Of a stretch of DNA of 64,000 nt, positions 6,061 through 15,154 are shown piece after piece (positions within the stretch are counted from its first letter, which is position 1; each line of letters opens with the position of its first letter). Source of the stretch: Peptococcaceae bacterium BRH_c4b (GTDB taxonomy: Bacteria; Bacillota; Desulfotomaculia; Desulfotomaculales; Desulfocucumaceae); the NCBI GenBank assembly GCA_000961595.1, contig LADO01000039.1:39479-103478 (forward strand). The letters are read 5' to 3'. The position numbers were made by a program, and so were the translations under genes. Below the pieces are notes generated by a model. That model worked only from the letters and a program-made list of their open reading frames with translations, ran no database searches and was not told where the DNA came from.

Positions 6061-8912
6061 GCTCCGAACACCTCCTTCATGGGCTTCTGCCAGGCATCTT
6101 TAAGTTCTACCAGCTCAGCCCCGAACAACTGCTGATCTTTATAATACACTGCCACTTGCTGCTCTGGAACGGTAGTACCTATCTCCACCCAGGGCACGAC
6201 ACCAAATATTTCTGCGCCATCAGCGCCGGCATCTATTTCCACCACGAAGCAGCCCACGGTTTCGTTGAATAAAAATTGTTCCGGAGATTCGCCGGGAACC
6301 ACATTAAGGGCAGCCCCCAGCCTGCCGCCGAAGCACATCTCCGCCACGGCAGCAGCCAGGCCTCCCTCGCTGATATCATGGCAGGCCAGCACCAAACCCC
6401 GCCGGACGGCCCGGTGCACTGCCTTCAGCACCAGGGGCAGGGTCGCCAGGTCCAGGCAGGGCAAATTTCCGCCCTCCCTGCCCAGCCAGTCATAGTAGGT
6501 CGAACCGGCCATTTCGGAAGGATTTCTTTTACCCACCAGCACAATTTTACTACCCTGCTTTTTAAAGTCCGCCGATACGGTCAGGTTTACATCCGGCACC
6601 CGCCCGAAGGCCGATACGCATAGCACCGGGGGTATTTTGAGCACAGCGCCGTCTGTCCCCCGGTAGGTACTGGAAAGACTGTCTTTGCCGGAAATAAAAG
6701 GCATGCCCGTAGCCCGGACAAAATCCACGCAGGCATCCACCGCCAGATCCAGGGCACCCAGGGACTCCTCATCCGGGAAGGGCCAGATAAAATTGTCAAT
6801 CAGGCACAGTTCCTCCGGGTTGGCGCCCGTCGCCACCGCGTTGGATACCGCCTCGGCGGCGGCCCAGAGGCTGCCGTAATAGGGATCGATGTTGTTCAGC
6901 ACAGGGTTCAGCCCGTGGCTGATAACTACCCCGCAGGCTTCGCCCGGGAGGGGTGTGAGTATCACCGCGTCGTTAGGGGCGTCACCCCCCTCTCCGCCCA
7001 GCGGAGGCAAGGCACAGGAACCCTGAACTCCATGGTCATAAACCCTTATAATGGGCTCCTTGGAACATACATTTAGGTGAGACATAATACTTTTATATAT
7101 ATTTAGCCAGTCAATAGCCAATGAATTACTTTCCTTTTCCACCCCGTCCGGACACACTGGCTTCCTCTCCCAGCGGGCAGTCATACGCCTTTTAGGCAGC
7201 CCGTTGTGCAGAAATTCCATATCCAGGTCGCATACAATATCGTCACCATGGGTTACTCTAAGCCTTCTGTCCGCAGTAAACTCCGCCAGCACCGTGGCCT
7301 CCACATTGTAACCGCGACAAATTTCCAGCAGCCTCTCCAGATTCTCCGGGGCCACTGCCAGCACCATGCGCTCCTGGCTTTCGGACAGCCAGATTTCCCA
7401 GGTGCTTAACCCCGAATATTTTAGCGGGGCCCGCTCCAGCCATGCCCTGACCCCGGTATTTTCGCCCATTTCTCCCAGGGCTGAGCTGAATCCCCCTGCC
7501 CCGCAGTCTGTGACGGCCCTGATGAGCCCCTCGGCGGATGCCGCCAACAGGGCGTCACTCATCCGCTTTTCCTCTATGGCGTTGCCTATCTGCACCGCGC
7601 TGGAATTGACGTCCACCGTACGGTGAGTCATTTCCCCACTGGAAAAAGTAGCGCCGTGAATACCGTCCCTGCCTGTTCGCCCACCCAGGACCACTCCGAG
7701 ATCACCAGGCCGGGCCTGTCCCTTGCGGCAGGACTCTACCGGCAGGATGCCGTAAGCCCCCACGATGATGGAGGGTTTAGCCCGGAAATCCTTATGAAAG
7801 TGCACCGAGCCGTTATTGGTGGGTATGCCCATGCGGTTGCCGTAATCCTTCACCCCGGCCACCACCTGGCGCAGCAGGTAATGGGGGTGCAGGCAGCCCG
7901 CCGGTATGTTTTCCGCCAGTGTTTCCGGGGGGGCAAAACAAAACATGTCAGTGGAGGCAATCACCCTGGCCCCGGCCCCGGTGCCCATAATATCCCTAAA
8001 AACCCCGCCGCTGCCGGTCATGGCCCCGCCATACGGCTCAATGGCGCTGGGGGAATTGTGAGTCTCCACCTTGCCGCAAATGGCCTGGCCCCGGTAAAAT
8101 TCCATCACCCCTGAATTATCTACAAAGGCAGACAGCACCAGGGGGTGATTTACGTCTTCCGTGGCCTTTTTAAGCCTGGCCAGCATGGGCTCCTTTTCCT
8201 TTCCGTTAACCACCAATGTGGCCCGGAAGGTTTTATGTCCGCAATGCTCAGACCATGTCTGGGCAATGGTTTCTATCTCGCAATCCGTAGGCTCCCTGCC
8301 TGTATCGAGGAAATATTTACGGACCGCCCTCATTTCCTCCAGGTTAAGAAATAATTTGTCCCTGCTCAGTTCCATCAACTGTTGATCATTCATCTGATTG
8401 ATTGGTATAGTTTTGATACTACCGATGCTGCCTTTAATAATTAAGGTTTCCGGCTTGGCAATGACAACCCTTTCCACCGTAGCGTTGACCAGCAGTTTAT
8501 CCACAATCAGGGCAATATTTTCCGCGGTGGCGCCGGGTCCCCGAAAGGTGTATTCCCGGCTGGATTCAGCCGCCAGGAGACCTTCTATGCCCAGATCCAA
8601 AGCTGCCTTTATCAGGGAAGCTGCCTCGGGGTTCATCACCCCTGGTTTGTAGGCCACCTCAACCAGAACCCCGGTGTTATCCGGTAACGGACCGTTGATA
8701 CTGTATATTTGGAATACATCCTCGGCCAGCAGCCTTTCCGCCAGCAGCCGGGCCTGCCCCTCATCAATACCCTCAAACCGGTACACCTTGGCCGTACTAA
8801 CTTTTTCAAAGCCGTCAAGGCCAAGAGCGTGGTGCAAATCATACAACAGGCCGTTACCAGCGGGATCGGGCAACCCGGGTTTATTGGTCACCCTGACTTC
8901 CTGGATAGCCAC
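6057..8912 (-). CDS. purL: Phosphoribosylformylglycinamidine synthase PurL with N-terminal PurS-like tandem
   Basis: 951 residues. Residues 1 to about 155 hold two PurS-like repeats (VRVTNKPGLPDPAGN and VEVAYKPGVMNPEAA). The rest is PurL: TWSEHCGHKTF, ETHNSPSAIEPYGGAMTGSGG, a second domain with GKDSLSSTYRG, and CHDISEGGLAAAVAEMC. The enzyme converts FGAR, ATP and ammonia to FGAM in the cytoplasm, with PurQ as glutaminase. Small Firmicute PurL is about 740 residues with a separate PurS, so the extra 200 residues represent the fused PurS. The start follows a GGAGG 6-7 nt upstream. The leader upstream contains a hairpin followed by T's that might attenuate transcription. Confidence 0.93.
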   Translation of the reverse strand: MAIQEVRVTNKPGLPDPAGNGLLYDLHHALGLDGFEKVSTAKVYRFEGIDEGQARLLAERLLAEDVFQIYSINGPLPDNTGVLVEVAYKPGVMNPEAASLIKAALDLGIEGLLAAESSREYTFRGPGATAENIALIVDKLLVNATVERVVIAKPETLIIKGSIGSIKTIPINQMNDQQLMELSRDKLFLNLEEMRAVRKYFLDTGREPTDCEIETIAQTWSEHCGHKTFRATLVVNGKEKEPMLARLKKATEDVNHPLVLSAFVDNSGVMEFYRGQAICGKVETHNSPSAIEPYGGAMTGSGGVFRDIMGTGAGARVIASTDMFCFAPPETLAENIPAGCLHPHYLLRQVVAGVKDYGNRMGIPTNNGSVHFHKDFRAKPSIIVGAYGILPVESCRKGQARPGDLGVVLGGRTGRDGIHGATFSSGEMTHRTVDVNSSAVQIGNAIEEKRMSDALLAASAEGLIRAVTDCGAGGFSSALGEMGENTGVRAWLERAPLKYSGLSTWEIWLSESQERMVLAVAPENLERLLEICRGYNVEATVLAEFTADRRLRVTHGDDIVCDLDMEFLHNGLPKRRMTARWERKPVCPDGVEKESNSLAIDWLNIYKSIMSHLNVCSKEPIIRVYDHGVQGSCALPPLGGEGGDAPNDAVILTPLPGEACGVVISHGLNPVLNNIDPYYGSLWAAAEAVSNAVATGANPEELCLIDNFIWPFPDEESLGALDLAVDACVDFVRATGMPFISGKDSLSSTYRGTDGAVLKIPPVLCVSAFGRVPDVNLTVSADFKKQGSKIVLVGKRNPSEMAGSTYYDWLGREGGNLPCLDLATLPLVLKAVHRAVRRGLVLACHDISEGGLAAAVAEMCFGGRLGAALNVVPGESPEQFLFNETVGCFVVEIDAGADGAEIFGVVPWVEIGTTVPEQQVAVYYKDQQLFGAELVELKDAWQKPMKEVFGA

Positions 8913-8989
8913 CTGAACACCTCCAAAAAATTTTTCTTCTGCTCATATGCAGCTTCCGCTGCTAGGCCAGCCCGGCCGTGAAAAAATAA

Positions 8990-9016
8990 ATTTCCCGGCT
9001 CTGCAGGGAGCCGGAA
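8990..9016 (-). terminator. Leader hairpin upstream of purL, possible attenuator
   Basis: On the minus strand, ttccggctc / gagccgggaa forms a stem with a one-base bulge around cctgca. It is followed by aaatttatttttt. It lies about 75 nt before the purL start. It could be a terminator or an attenuator for the purine operon. I see no recognisable purine riboswitch aptamer next to it. Confidence 0.4.
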
Positions 9017-9102
9017 AATATATTGCAACTCCAATTGAAATTGTATTATATACAGCCGCAAAAAACAACTGTACAGTAGAAAACCTGACAAAATGACTTG
9101 GT

Positions 9103-9531
9103 TTACCTGACAATCAGCACCGGCGTCGAAGCGTGTCTCACTACTCGATTGCTGACGCTGCCCATAATGAATCCCCTTATTTCACCCAGGCCACGGCTAC
9201 CCATAACTATCAGGTCAAATTCTCTCTCTTTGGCCTCCCGGCATATTTCCTCCGCAGGGTCGCCCCATATTACTTTAATATCAAGCTTCACACCTGATTT
9301 AGCAAAATTGTCCTGGGCTTTTTGAAGCGTTTCCTCGCCGGTGGCCTGAATTTCGTTGTGTATCTGTTGATAAGCGCCGTTCAGGTTACTGTTACCATAG
9401 GGGCTCAGGGCCGGTATGACATGATACAGAGTAACTTCCGCATCTAACTTGGCCGCCAGTTCAATAGCATGTTCAGCCGCAGCATTGGCCTTTTCCGATC
9501 CGTCCAGGGGAACTAATATTTTCTTATACAT
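9103..9531 (-). CDS. Universal stress protein, UspA family
   Basis: About 142 residues. It begins MYKKILVPLDGSEKANAAAEHA and has the C-terminal ATP-binding signature VMGSRGLGEIRGFIMGSVSNRVVRHASTPVLIV, that is G-2x-G-9x-G-S/T. The ATG at 9531 follows GGAGGAGGG by 7 nt; the longer frame has no ribosome site. It is a cytoplasmic nucleotide-binding dimer of the ATP-binding UspA class. It is divergent from the kinase-phosphatase gene at 9759, and two ATACWGTAT palindromes lie in the shared upstream region. Confidence 0.9.
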   Translation of the reverse strand: MYKKILVPLDGSEKANAAAEHAIELAAKLDAEVTLYHVIPALSPYGNSNLNGAYQQIHNEIQATGEETLQKAQDNFAKSGVKLDIKVIWGDPAEEICREAKEREFDLIVMGSRGLGEIRGFIMGSVSNRVVRHASTPVLIVR

Positions 9532-9574
9532 GTTGTATCCCTCCTCCGATTTGATTAATATTTCACAATCCATT

Positions 9575-9662
9575 ATACTGTATTTTGTATACTTTCTCTA
9601 TATTTTTTTTTAGTTTTTGCAAAAAATTTTACAATACAACCGGGCCAACTATACAGTATAGT
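9575..9662. promoter_or_regulatory. Two ATACWGTAT palindromes in the divergent uspA / kinase-phosphatase spacer
   Basis: ATACTGTAT at 9575-9583 and the longer palindrome ACTATACAGTATAGT at 9648-9662 flank the promoter space of two divergent genes. The same core occurs twice, as a perfect 16-bp palindrome, ahead of gap at 52103-52118. This suggests a shared operator, but no regulator is identified. Confidence 0.35.
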
Positions 9663-9758
9663 CCCAGGGCAAATACCGGATATTTTTTAAAGGCTGTACT
9701 GACTGGGAATATTACAAATTAAGAAAAATATTAAGGATACTACTCCGGAGGTATAACC

Positions 9759-11087
9759 GTGACCCTAATAAAAATCCCCGCATCATCCCTGGTGGTGCTT
9801 TGCGGCCCGGCGGGCTGCGGCAAATCAACTTTCGCCCGGAAAAATTTTAAGCCTACCCAAATCGTATCAACGGACCACTGCCGGGCGATGGTCAGTGACG
9901 ACGAGTCCAACATATCCTCCAGTTACAGGGCCTTCAAAGTTTTCCGCTGTATTATCGAACAACGGCTGGCCATGGGACGGCTCACAGTGGCGGATTCCAC
10001 CGCCCTAACCCGGAAGGCCCGCCGGGAACTCCTGGAAATGGGCAGGGCCTACGACTTTCAGATAATTATCCTCGTCTTTAATATACCGCTGGAGACTTGC
10101 ATCAAGAGAAACCTGTCCAGAAGCAGGGTGGTGAGTGAAAAAGTACTGGCCGGCCACAGCCGGCAATTGAAAAAAACACTGGAGGAAATAAAACAGGAAG
10201 GGTTTGACGGTATCCATATACTGGACCTGGAGGAAAAGGAGAACACCTCTGTACATGTGGTTCCCCTGCCCCTGGAAAGACAGGATAGCGGCCCCTTCGA
10301 TATCATCGGCGACATCCACGGCTGCTGTGATGAATTGGAAATGCTGCTGGACCGTCTTAGTTATATAAAGAACGATAACAGCTATGCCCACCCCTCCGGG
10401 AGGAAAGGCATATTTCTTGGGGATCTTGGCGACCGTGGTCCACGTTGTCTGGACAGTATCAATCTGGTCATGGCTATGGTGGACGAAGGTAATGCCCTCT
10501 ACGTACCCGGCAACCATTGCAACAAACTGGCCAGATACCTTGCGGGGAGAAGCGTGAAAGTCAGTCATGGCCTGGAGAACACCGTGCGGGAAATAAATAA
10601 ACTTACGGAATGGAAACGGACGGAATTTAGCAGCCGCTATCTAGAGTTTTTTTATAACGCCTGGCCCTATCTCATTCTGGACGGAGGAAAACTGGTGCTT
10701 TCCCACGCCGGTATAACCGGTAAAATGATCGGCAAACTGTCCGGGAGAATCAGGGAATTTTGCATGTATGGGGACACCACCGGGCAGCTAACCCCTGAAG
10801 GCCTACCGGTGCGCCGGGACTGGGCCAGGAATTACCGGGGCAAAGCCCTGGTGGTTTACGGGCATGTGCCCGTGCCGGAGGCCGAGTTTAGAAATAATAC
10901 CATTGATATCGACCAAGGCTGCGCCATAGGGGGAAAACTCACTGCCCTGCGCTACCCGGAAAGGGAACTGGTTCAGGTGCAGGCCCTGGACAGGTACTAC
11001 TGCCGGGGAATTTTCCGAAACCTGGCCAGCCTCCCCGGGCCGGGAGAAGACCTGCATCCCTCTCTGATGCCCAGTGCAGACGCTTGA
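9759..11087 (+). CDS. Polynucleotide kinase-phosphatase-like protein, lacking the ligase domain
   Basis: 442 residues, GTG start with GGAGG 7 nt upstream. Residues 1 to about 175 are a P-loop kinase: Walker A GPAGCGKST (16-24), and the ADSTALTRKARRELLEMGR segment typical of Pnkp and zeta-like kinases. From about residue 185 a calcineurin-type phosphatase follows, with GDIHGCCDELEMLLDRL, GDLGDRGP, GNHCNKLARYL, SHAGI and YGHVPV. This is the order of the first two domains of bacterial Pnkp, which phosphorylates 5' ends and removes 3' phosphates in RNA repair. The C-terminal ligase domain of full-length Pnkp (about 850 residues) and a neighbouring hen1 are absent. GNHC replaces the more usual GNHD/E. 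Alternatively it may be an unrelated protein phosphatase fusion. Confidence 0.75.
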   Translation: MTLIKIPASSLVVLCGPAGCGKSTFARKNFKPTQIVSTDHCRAMVSDDESNISSSYRAFKVFRCIIEQRLAMGRLTVADSTALTRKARRELLEMGRAYDFQIIILVFNIPLETCIKRNLSRSRVVSEKVLAGHSRQLKKTLEEIKQEGFDGIHILDLEEKENTSVHVVPLPLERQDSGPFDIIGDIHGCCDELEMLLDRLSYIKNDNSYAHPSGRKGIFLGDLGDRGPRCLDSINLVMAMVDEGNALYVPGNHCNKLARYLAGRSVKVSHGLENTVREINKLTEWKRTEFSSRYLEFFYNAWPYLILDGGKLVLSHAGITGKMIGKLSGRIREFCMYGDTTGQLTPEGLPVRRDWARNYRGKALVVYGHVPVPEAEFRNNTIDIDQGCAIGGKLTALRYPERELVQVQALDRYYCRGIFRNLASLPGPGEDLHPSLMPSADA

Positions 11088-11234
11088 AAAAACCGGCTGT
11101 AATTGCCCATAAGGAATTGTCAGACTTTGTTCGCAAAATCGTAGCAATTAGAGGATAAACTATTTATAAGGGGTCGGGTAACGGCACCAGATTTGGTGAA
11201 CGGCACCAATCCCGCAGAAAGGAGGTGAATATAG

Positions 11235-11712
11235 ATGAAGAAAAAATTATTTGCTCTATTAGTGGCAACCATGATACTGGTATTGGGAATAGCCCAGGTA
11301 GCCTCCGCGGACTGGGGCGGCGGAATGTTCTGTACAAGGGGTGGCAATCTGTCCCAACTGAGCGCCGACAACTGGCAAAACCCGACCGCATTTTTGGACC
11401 TGACCGATGAGCAAGTCCGCAAGGCTCAAGGAAATCCAGCAAAATGCCTTCAATAGCTCCCAGGACCTGCGCACCAAACTGCAAAAAACCATGTTTGACT
11501 TAAGGCAAATGCAGTGGGAGAAAAATCCCGACCAGGCCAAGCTGAACGCTAAAATAAACGAAATCAACAGCCTGCGCAACCAGTTGTACCAGCAAAACCA
11601 GAAAACCCGTGAACAAATGTCCACCGTACTTACCCAGGAGCAACTGGCCAAAATAGGCCGGCAAGCTTTTGGCTGCGACGGTAGAGGATTTGGACACCGG
11701 GGCGGCATGTGA
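11235..11712 (+). pseudogene. Frameshifted Spy/CpxP-like (LTxxQ) secreted protein
   Basis: A strong AGGAGGTGAATATAG-ATG start opens a frame with a signal peptide (KKKLFALLVATMILVLG, cleavage after ASA) and the LTDEQ motif. That frame runs into an early stop at 11456. The rest of the protein continues in the next frame, read from about 11420 to 11712. It is a glutamine-rich helical domain (LKEIQQNAFNSSQDLRTKLQ) with a second LTQEQ motif and a His/Gly-rich end (GFGHRGGM). A single extra G near 'cgcaaggctc' accounts for the shift. The intact family comprises helical envelope stress or metal-binding chaperones. A sequencing error would restore one gene of about 158 codons. Confidence 0.75.
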
Positions 11713-11761
11713 GGGTTCCAGGGAACAGCCCAATAAATGTTCCCGGGACATCCATCGAATA

Positions 11762-11949
11762 TAAACGAGTCTTGGGTTCGGAAGGGGTTATTCCCCTACC
11801 GAACCCTTAGAGCGAACTATAAGGTATGGGGACACACCTCTCTTTGGAGCTTGGATCTAGTGTCAGAGGAATGTCCCCAATTTTGAGCTATACAGCCTGT
11901 TGATCCCCTGCCTTCGAGGACGGGGTCTTACAGGCTGTTAGCGAGATAA
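11762..11949. repeat. Composite of REP-like elements A, B, C, second copy
   Basis: Element A (gttcggaaggggttattcccc...ccgaac, 11775-11804) is identical in its core to 4619-4645. Element B is present in the opposite order (tggggacacacctct then aggaatgtcccca, 11827-11880). Element C (11884-11949) matches 4725-4792 except for a base change in the inner stem. No gene is present between 11713 and 12058. Confidence 0.75.
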
Positions 11950-12058
11950 ATATTGTATCTAAATAACAGTCCCTATTCCAGACGTTCTCATATAAAACAT
12001 AACAATGACACATAATCTATAAAGAGCCGCTCACTTCATAGCCGGGGAGTGATAAATC

Positions 12059-13003
12059 ATACAGGAAAACAATAAGAAAAAAATTGCCGTGGTAGGCGCA
12101 GGCCAGGTGGGTACAGCAACCGCTTACGCCATCGTAATTAGCGGCCTGGTCAATGAACTGGTACTTGTGGACATAAACCGCAGCAAGGCTGAAGGGGAAG
12201 CCATGGATATAGCCCATGGGGCTTCTTTTGTCAAGCCCGTAAATATATATGCAGGTGATTTTTCTCAATGCCTCGATGCCGATATAATCATATACACCGC
12301 AGGTGCGGCCCAGAAGCCCGGGGAAAGCAGGCTGGATCTGGCGGCCCGGAACACCGCCATACTAAAGGAGACACTATCGGAAATAATCTATCCGGATAGC
12401 AAATCCATTTTGCTGGTGGTGGCAAACCCGGTGGATGTTTTAACCTATGCAGCACTAAAAACCATAAAAATGCCGCCCGGCAAGGTGCTTGGCTCCGGCA
12501 CGGTACTGGACACTTCCCGCTTCCGCTATTTAATCAGCCGGCACTGCCTGGTGGAGCCCAGAAATATACATGCCCATGTGGCCGGAGAGCATGGTGACAG
12601 CGAAGTGCTGCTCTGGAGCACGGCCAATATAGCCGGCATCAGTATTGACAAATTCTGCGACCGCCGGGGTCTGTCCGTTCCGGACAGAAATACTATCAGC
12701 AGCGGGGTGCGCCGCGCCGCCTATGAAGTTATCGCCCGCAAGGGTTATACCTGCTTTGCCATAGGACTTGCCGTGAAAAGAATTTGTGAATGCATTTTAA
12801 GGGATGAGAGTTCCATTCTGACCGTATCGGGGCTTTTATCCGAGGAATATGGCCTTAACAATGTATGCATGAGCCTGCCGTCTATAGTTAACCGTGAAGG
12901 AAGAGCCATAACCCTGGAAGTTTCTTTGGCCGAAGACGAAAAATCCGCACTGCAGCGCTCTGCGCAAGCATTGCGGCAGGTACTGGATAATTTAAAAATA
13001 TAA
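12059..13003 (+). CDS. ldh: L-lactate dehydrogenase (LDH/MDH family) with apparent ATA start
   Basis: Reading from 12059 gives about 314 residues starting (ATA)QENNKKKIAVVGAGQVGTATAY. It interconverts pyruvate and lactate with NAD(H). Visible motifs are the Rossmann GAGQVG, the substrate-binding loop AAQKPGESRLDL with catalytic arginine, VANPVDVLTY, GSGTVLDTSRFR and the active-site histidine in GEHGDSE. The only ATG/GTG/TTG choice in frame is GTG 12089, which would cut off the first beta strand. An in-frame stop at 12053 blocks any longer start. GGGGAG lies 9 nt before the ATA at 12059 (or 6 nt before the ATC at 12056). Either a rare non-AUG start is used or the start codon is mutated or misread. 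Malate dehydrogenase is less likely given the AAQKPGES loop. Confidence 0.85.
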   Translation: MQENNKKKIAVVGAGQVGTATAYAIVISGLVNELVLVDINRSKAEGEAMDIAHGASFVKPVNIYAGDFSQCLDADIIIYTAGAAQKPGESRLDLAARNTAILKETLSEIIYPDSKSILLVVANPVDVLTYAALKTIKMPPGKVLGSGTVLDTSRFRYLISRHCLVEPRNIHAHVAGEHGDSEVLLWSTANIAGISIDKFCDRRGLSVPDRNTISSGVRRAAYEVIARKGYTCFAIGLAVKRICECILRDESSILTVSGLLSEEYGLNNVCMSLPSIVNREGRAITLEVSLAEDEKSALQRSAQALRQVLDNLKI

Positions 13004-13029
13004 CCAGTAATTTATTCTATTCATGATGA

Positions 13030-13404
13030 TTATCTGCCCAGTTGCCTGCGGATTTCCGCACAAACGGTATTGATGTCTCCGGTCGCCAGGTTGAAATCGT
13101 GGTTTTTCTTTATTCCCAGTTCTGTTGCAATTGTATAATCAGTTACTTTAAACCCGGCGTGCTCCAGTGTCTTTTTGGCGCAGCCGGCCGGGCAGCCGTC
13201 TATGGCCACGATGCGCCTGGCTACCTTGGCCGATTCAATGAAACTGTCCAGGTGCCCGCCGATGCCGGCAAGGCAATACAGCTTGCCCACACCGGCTTTG
13301 GTCAGGTCCACTCCGGCCTGGTTTGCAATCTGCCCCACATTGGAGCCTCCGGAACATGGAAAAATTAAAATTTCAGTGGGTTCACAGTTACAAGTATCGG
13401 ACAT
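13030..13404 (-). CDS. Putative zinc-binding DGC-domain protein
   Basis: About 124 residues beginning MSDTCNCEPTEILIFPCSGGSNVGQIANQAG. It contains the family signature IDGCPAGCAKKTLE and several conserved cysteines (TCNC, PCSGG, YCLAGIGG). Proteins of this DGC family are predicted zinc or metal binders of unknown role and often sit beside arsenic or redox genes. The ATG at 13404 follows GGAGGG. It lies 86 nt downstream of acr3 on the same strand and is likely co-transcribed with arsR-acr3. Confidence 0.8.
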   Translation of the reverse strand: MSDTCNCEPTEILIFPCSGGSNVGQIANQAGVDLTKAGVGKLYCLAGIGGHLDSFIESAKVARRIVAIDGCPAGCAKKTLEHAGFKVTDYTIATELGIKKNHDFNLATGDINTVCAEIRRQLGR

Positions 13405-13490
13405 TTTATTTACCCTCCCCAAAAGGTAAAATTATTTTATTAGTAGATTGAAAACCTTCCGGCCCCTTTGTATTTTGCACAAAATGAAAA

Positions 13491-14546
13491 CTACATATTT
13501 TGCGTACTGAAATATTTTCTTTTATACCCAAGGGCTACATTTACCAGCCCGATCATAACGGGCACCTCAATAAGTGGACCGATTACCGCTGCAAAGGCCT
13601 GGCCGGAGTTGATGCCGAAAACCGCCACGGCCACGGCTATGGCCAGCTCGAAGTTATTGCTGGCGGCTGTAAAGGCCAGGGTTGTGGACTGCTCGTAATT
13701 AACTCCCGCCCTCTTGCTGAGGAAGAAAGAAAGGAAAAACATGATCAAGAAGTAAATCAAAAGGGGAATGGCTATCCTGACCACATCCAGGGGCAGGCTG
13801 ATAATATAATTACCCTTTAAGGAAAACATGACCACGATGGTAAACAAAAGGGCTACCAGCGCCAGGGGACTAACGGTGGGCACGAATTTTTTTTCGTACC
13901 ACTCCTTGCCCTTGGCGGGGATCAGTGTAAACCTGGTTATGACGCCGGCGGCAAAGGGAATACCCAGATAAATGGCCACGCTTATGGCCACTTCGGCCAT
14001 GGAAATATGTATCTCCATGGATGCCAGACCCAGCCAGCGGGGGGCCAGGGTTACAAATACATAGGCGTAAACGGAAAAGAATATAACCTGGAATATTGAA
14101 TTCAGGGCCACCAGCGCCGCGGCGTATTCCGCGTCACCCCTGGCCAGTGAATTCCATACTATGACCATGGCAATGCAGCGGGCCAGTCCAATTATAATCA
14201 GACCCACCATGTATTCAGGATAGTGTTGCAAAAATATTACAGCCAGAAAGAACATCAGCACCGGGCCTATGACCCAGTTTTGCACCAGCGACAGGCCAAG
14301 CACCCTGCCGTTTTTCAACACTTTGCCTATTTCCTCATACTTCACCCTGGCCAGGGGGGGATACATCATCACAATTAGGCCGATGGCTATAGGTATTGAA
14401 GTGGTGCCCACCTGGAATTTATTCAACAGTCCGGCCACCTGGGGCACGACATAGCCCAGTCCAACCCCCAAAAACATGGCTAAAAATATCCAAAGGGTGA
14501 GAAATCTGTCCAGCACGGACAGTTTTGCAGCTGCTTTTTCATTCAA
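13491..14546 (-). CDS. acr3: Arsenite efflux transporter ACR3
   Basis: About 351 residues with roughly ten membrane helices. The conserved functional cysteine lies in [12 protein letters not shown], followed by [17 protein letters not shown] and, late in the protein, [24 protein letters not shown]. These are characteristic of ACR3 (BASS superfamily), which exports arsenite across the cytoplasmic membrane. A TTG at 14546 is the best start, with GGGAGG 8 nt upstream. The longer frame to 14591 lacks a ribosome site. An arsR gene lies just upstream on the same strand and a DGC-protein gene follows. Confidence 0.93.
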   Translation of the reverse strand: MNEKAAAKLSVLDRFLTLWIFLAMFLGVGLGYVVPQVAGLLNKFQVGTTSIPIAIGLIVMMYPPLARVKYEEIGKVLKNGRVLGLSLVQNWVIGPVLMFFLAVIFLQHYPEYMVGLIIIGLARCIAMVIVWNSLARGDAEYAAALVALNSIFQVIFFSVYAYVFVTLAPRWLGLASMEIHISMAEVAISVAIYLGIPFAAGVITRFTLIPAKGKEWYEKKFVPTVSPLALVALLFTIVVMFSLKGNYIISLPLDVVRIAIPLLIYFLIMFFLSFFLSKRAGVNYEQSTTLAFTAASNNFELAIAVAVAVFGINSGQAFAAVIGPLIEVPVMIGLVNVALGYKRKYFSTQNM

Positions 14547-14638
14547 GGCGCTTACCTCCCGCAAAAAATATTTATCCCTTGCCTCTGCCAAACATAATTT
14601 GCACTACGTTGCTAAAGGCAGGTCAAATTTATGCTGCG

Positions 14639-15001
14639 TCATATATCCTTTTCGCATACTGATTTTTTATAACCCAGTGTCTCGCACATATTGGGATTTT
14701 GCCTCAGCGGCGAGGATCCGGGCATAGTGTCGGAAAAGCAATGCAAATCATGGAGAAAAAGATTTACCTGGTTGAAAAAATTTTGCAAACCGGTTTTATT
14801 AAGCGTATAAAATACCATTTTCCCTTGTTTTTCTGTGCACACCAGGCCGGCCTGCTTAAGTATCTTTAAATGATGTGAAACCGCCGGCTGCGACAGACCG
14901 ATAGCATGCATTATTTCACAGACGCCCATTTCCTGGCGGGCCAGCAATTTTAGAATATTTTGGCGGTGCTGGTCCGCCAGGGCTTTTAGGATATCAATCA
15001 T
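14639..15001 (-). CDS. arsR: ArsR-family metal-responsive repressor
   Basis: 120 residues. The winged helix runs MIDILKALADQHRQNILKLLARQEMGVCEIMHAIGLSQPAVSHHLKIL. A cysteine near the recognition helix (GVCEIM) and C-terminal cysteines (HCF, NMC, SVC) could ligate arsenite. It is a homodimeric repressor that releases DNA on binding metalloid. It is placed directly upstream of acr3 on the same strand, so it very probably controls its own operon with acr3. Confidence 0.9.
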   Translation of the reverse strand: MIDILKALADQHRQNILKLLARQEMGVCEIMHAIGLSQPAVSHHLKILKQAGLVCTEKQGKMVFYTLNKTGLQNFFNQVNLFLHDLHCFSDTMPGSSPLRQNPNMCETLGYKKSVCEKDI

Positions 15002-15154
15002 TACATCACCTGCCTTAATAATATTTATCTTGTTAAATATATGAATATGTTAATGGGTTTAGTATGTTATGTCAAGAAAAGTACAGGCATCCCCGGAAGA
15101 AAAAAATACCCGGCAGCTATTGTGCCGGACTTATCAAGACGTTACCAAACCGTT

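Noticed and set aside
6265..8916. Several plus-strand frames of 60-160 codons opposite purL
   Set aside because: Antisense shadows of a strongly conserved gene, without ribosome sites or family features.
8913..9102. Purine riboswitch upstream of purL
   Set aside because: No three-way junction core or conserved purine aptamer loops could be found; only a simple hairpin.
9759..11087. Complete Hen1-Pnkp RNA repair cassette
   Set aside because: The ligase domain and any hen1-like methyltransferase are missing on both sides.
12059..13003. Malate dehydrogenase
   Set aside because: The substrate loop reads AAQKPGES with Gln before Lys-Pro-Gly, as in lactate dehydrogenases, rather than the Arg-Lys-Pro-Gly pattern of MDH.
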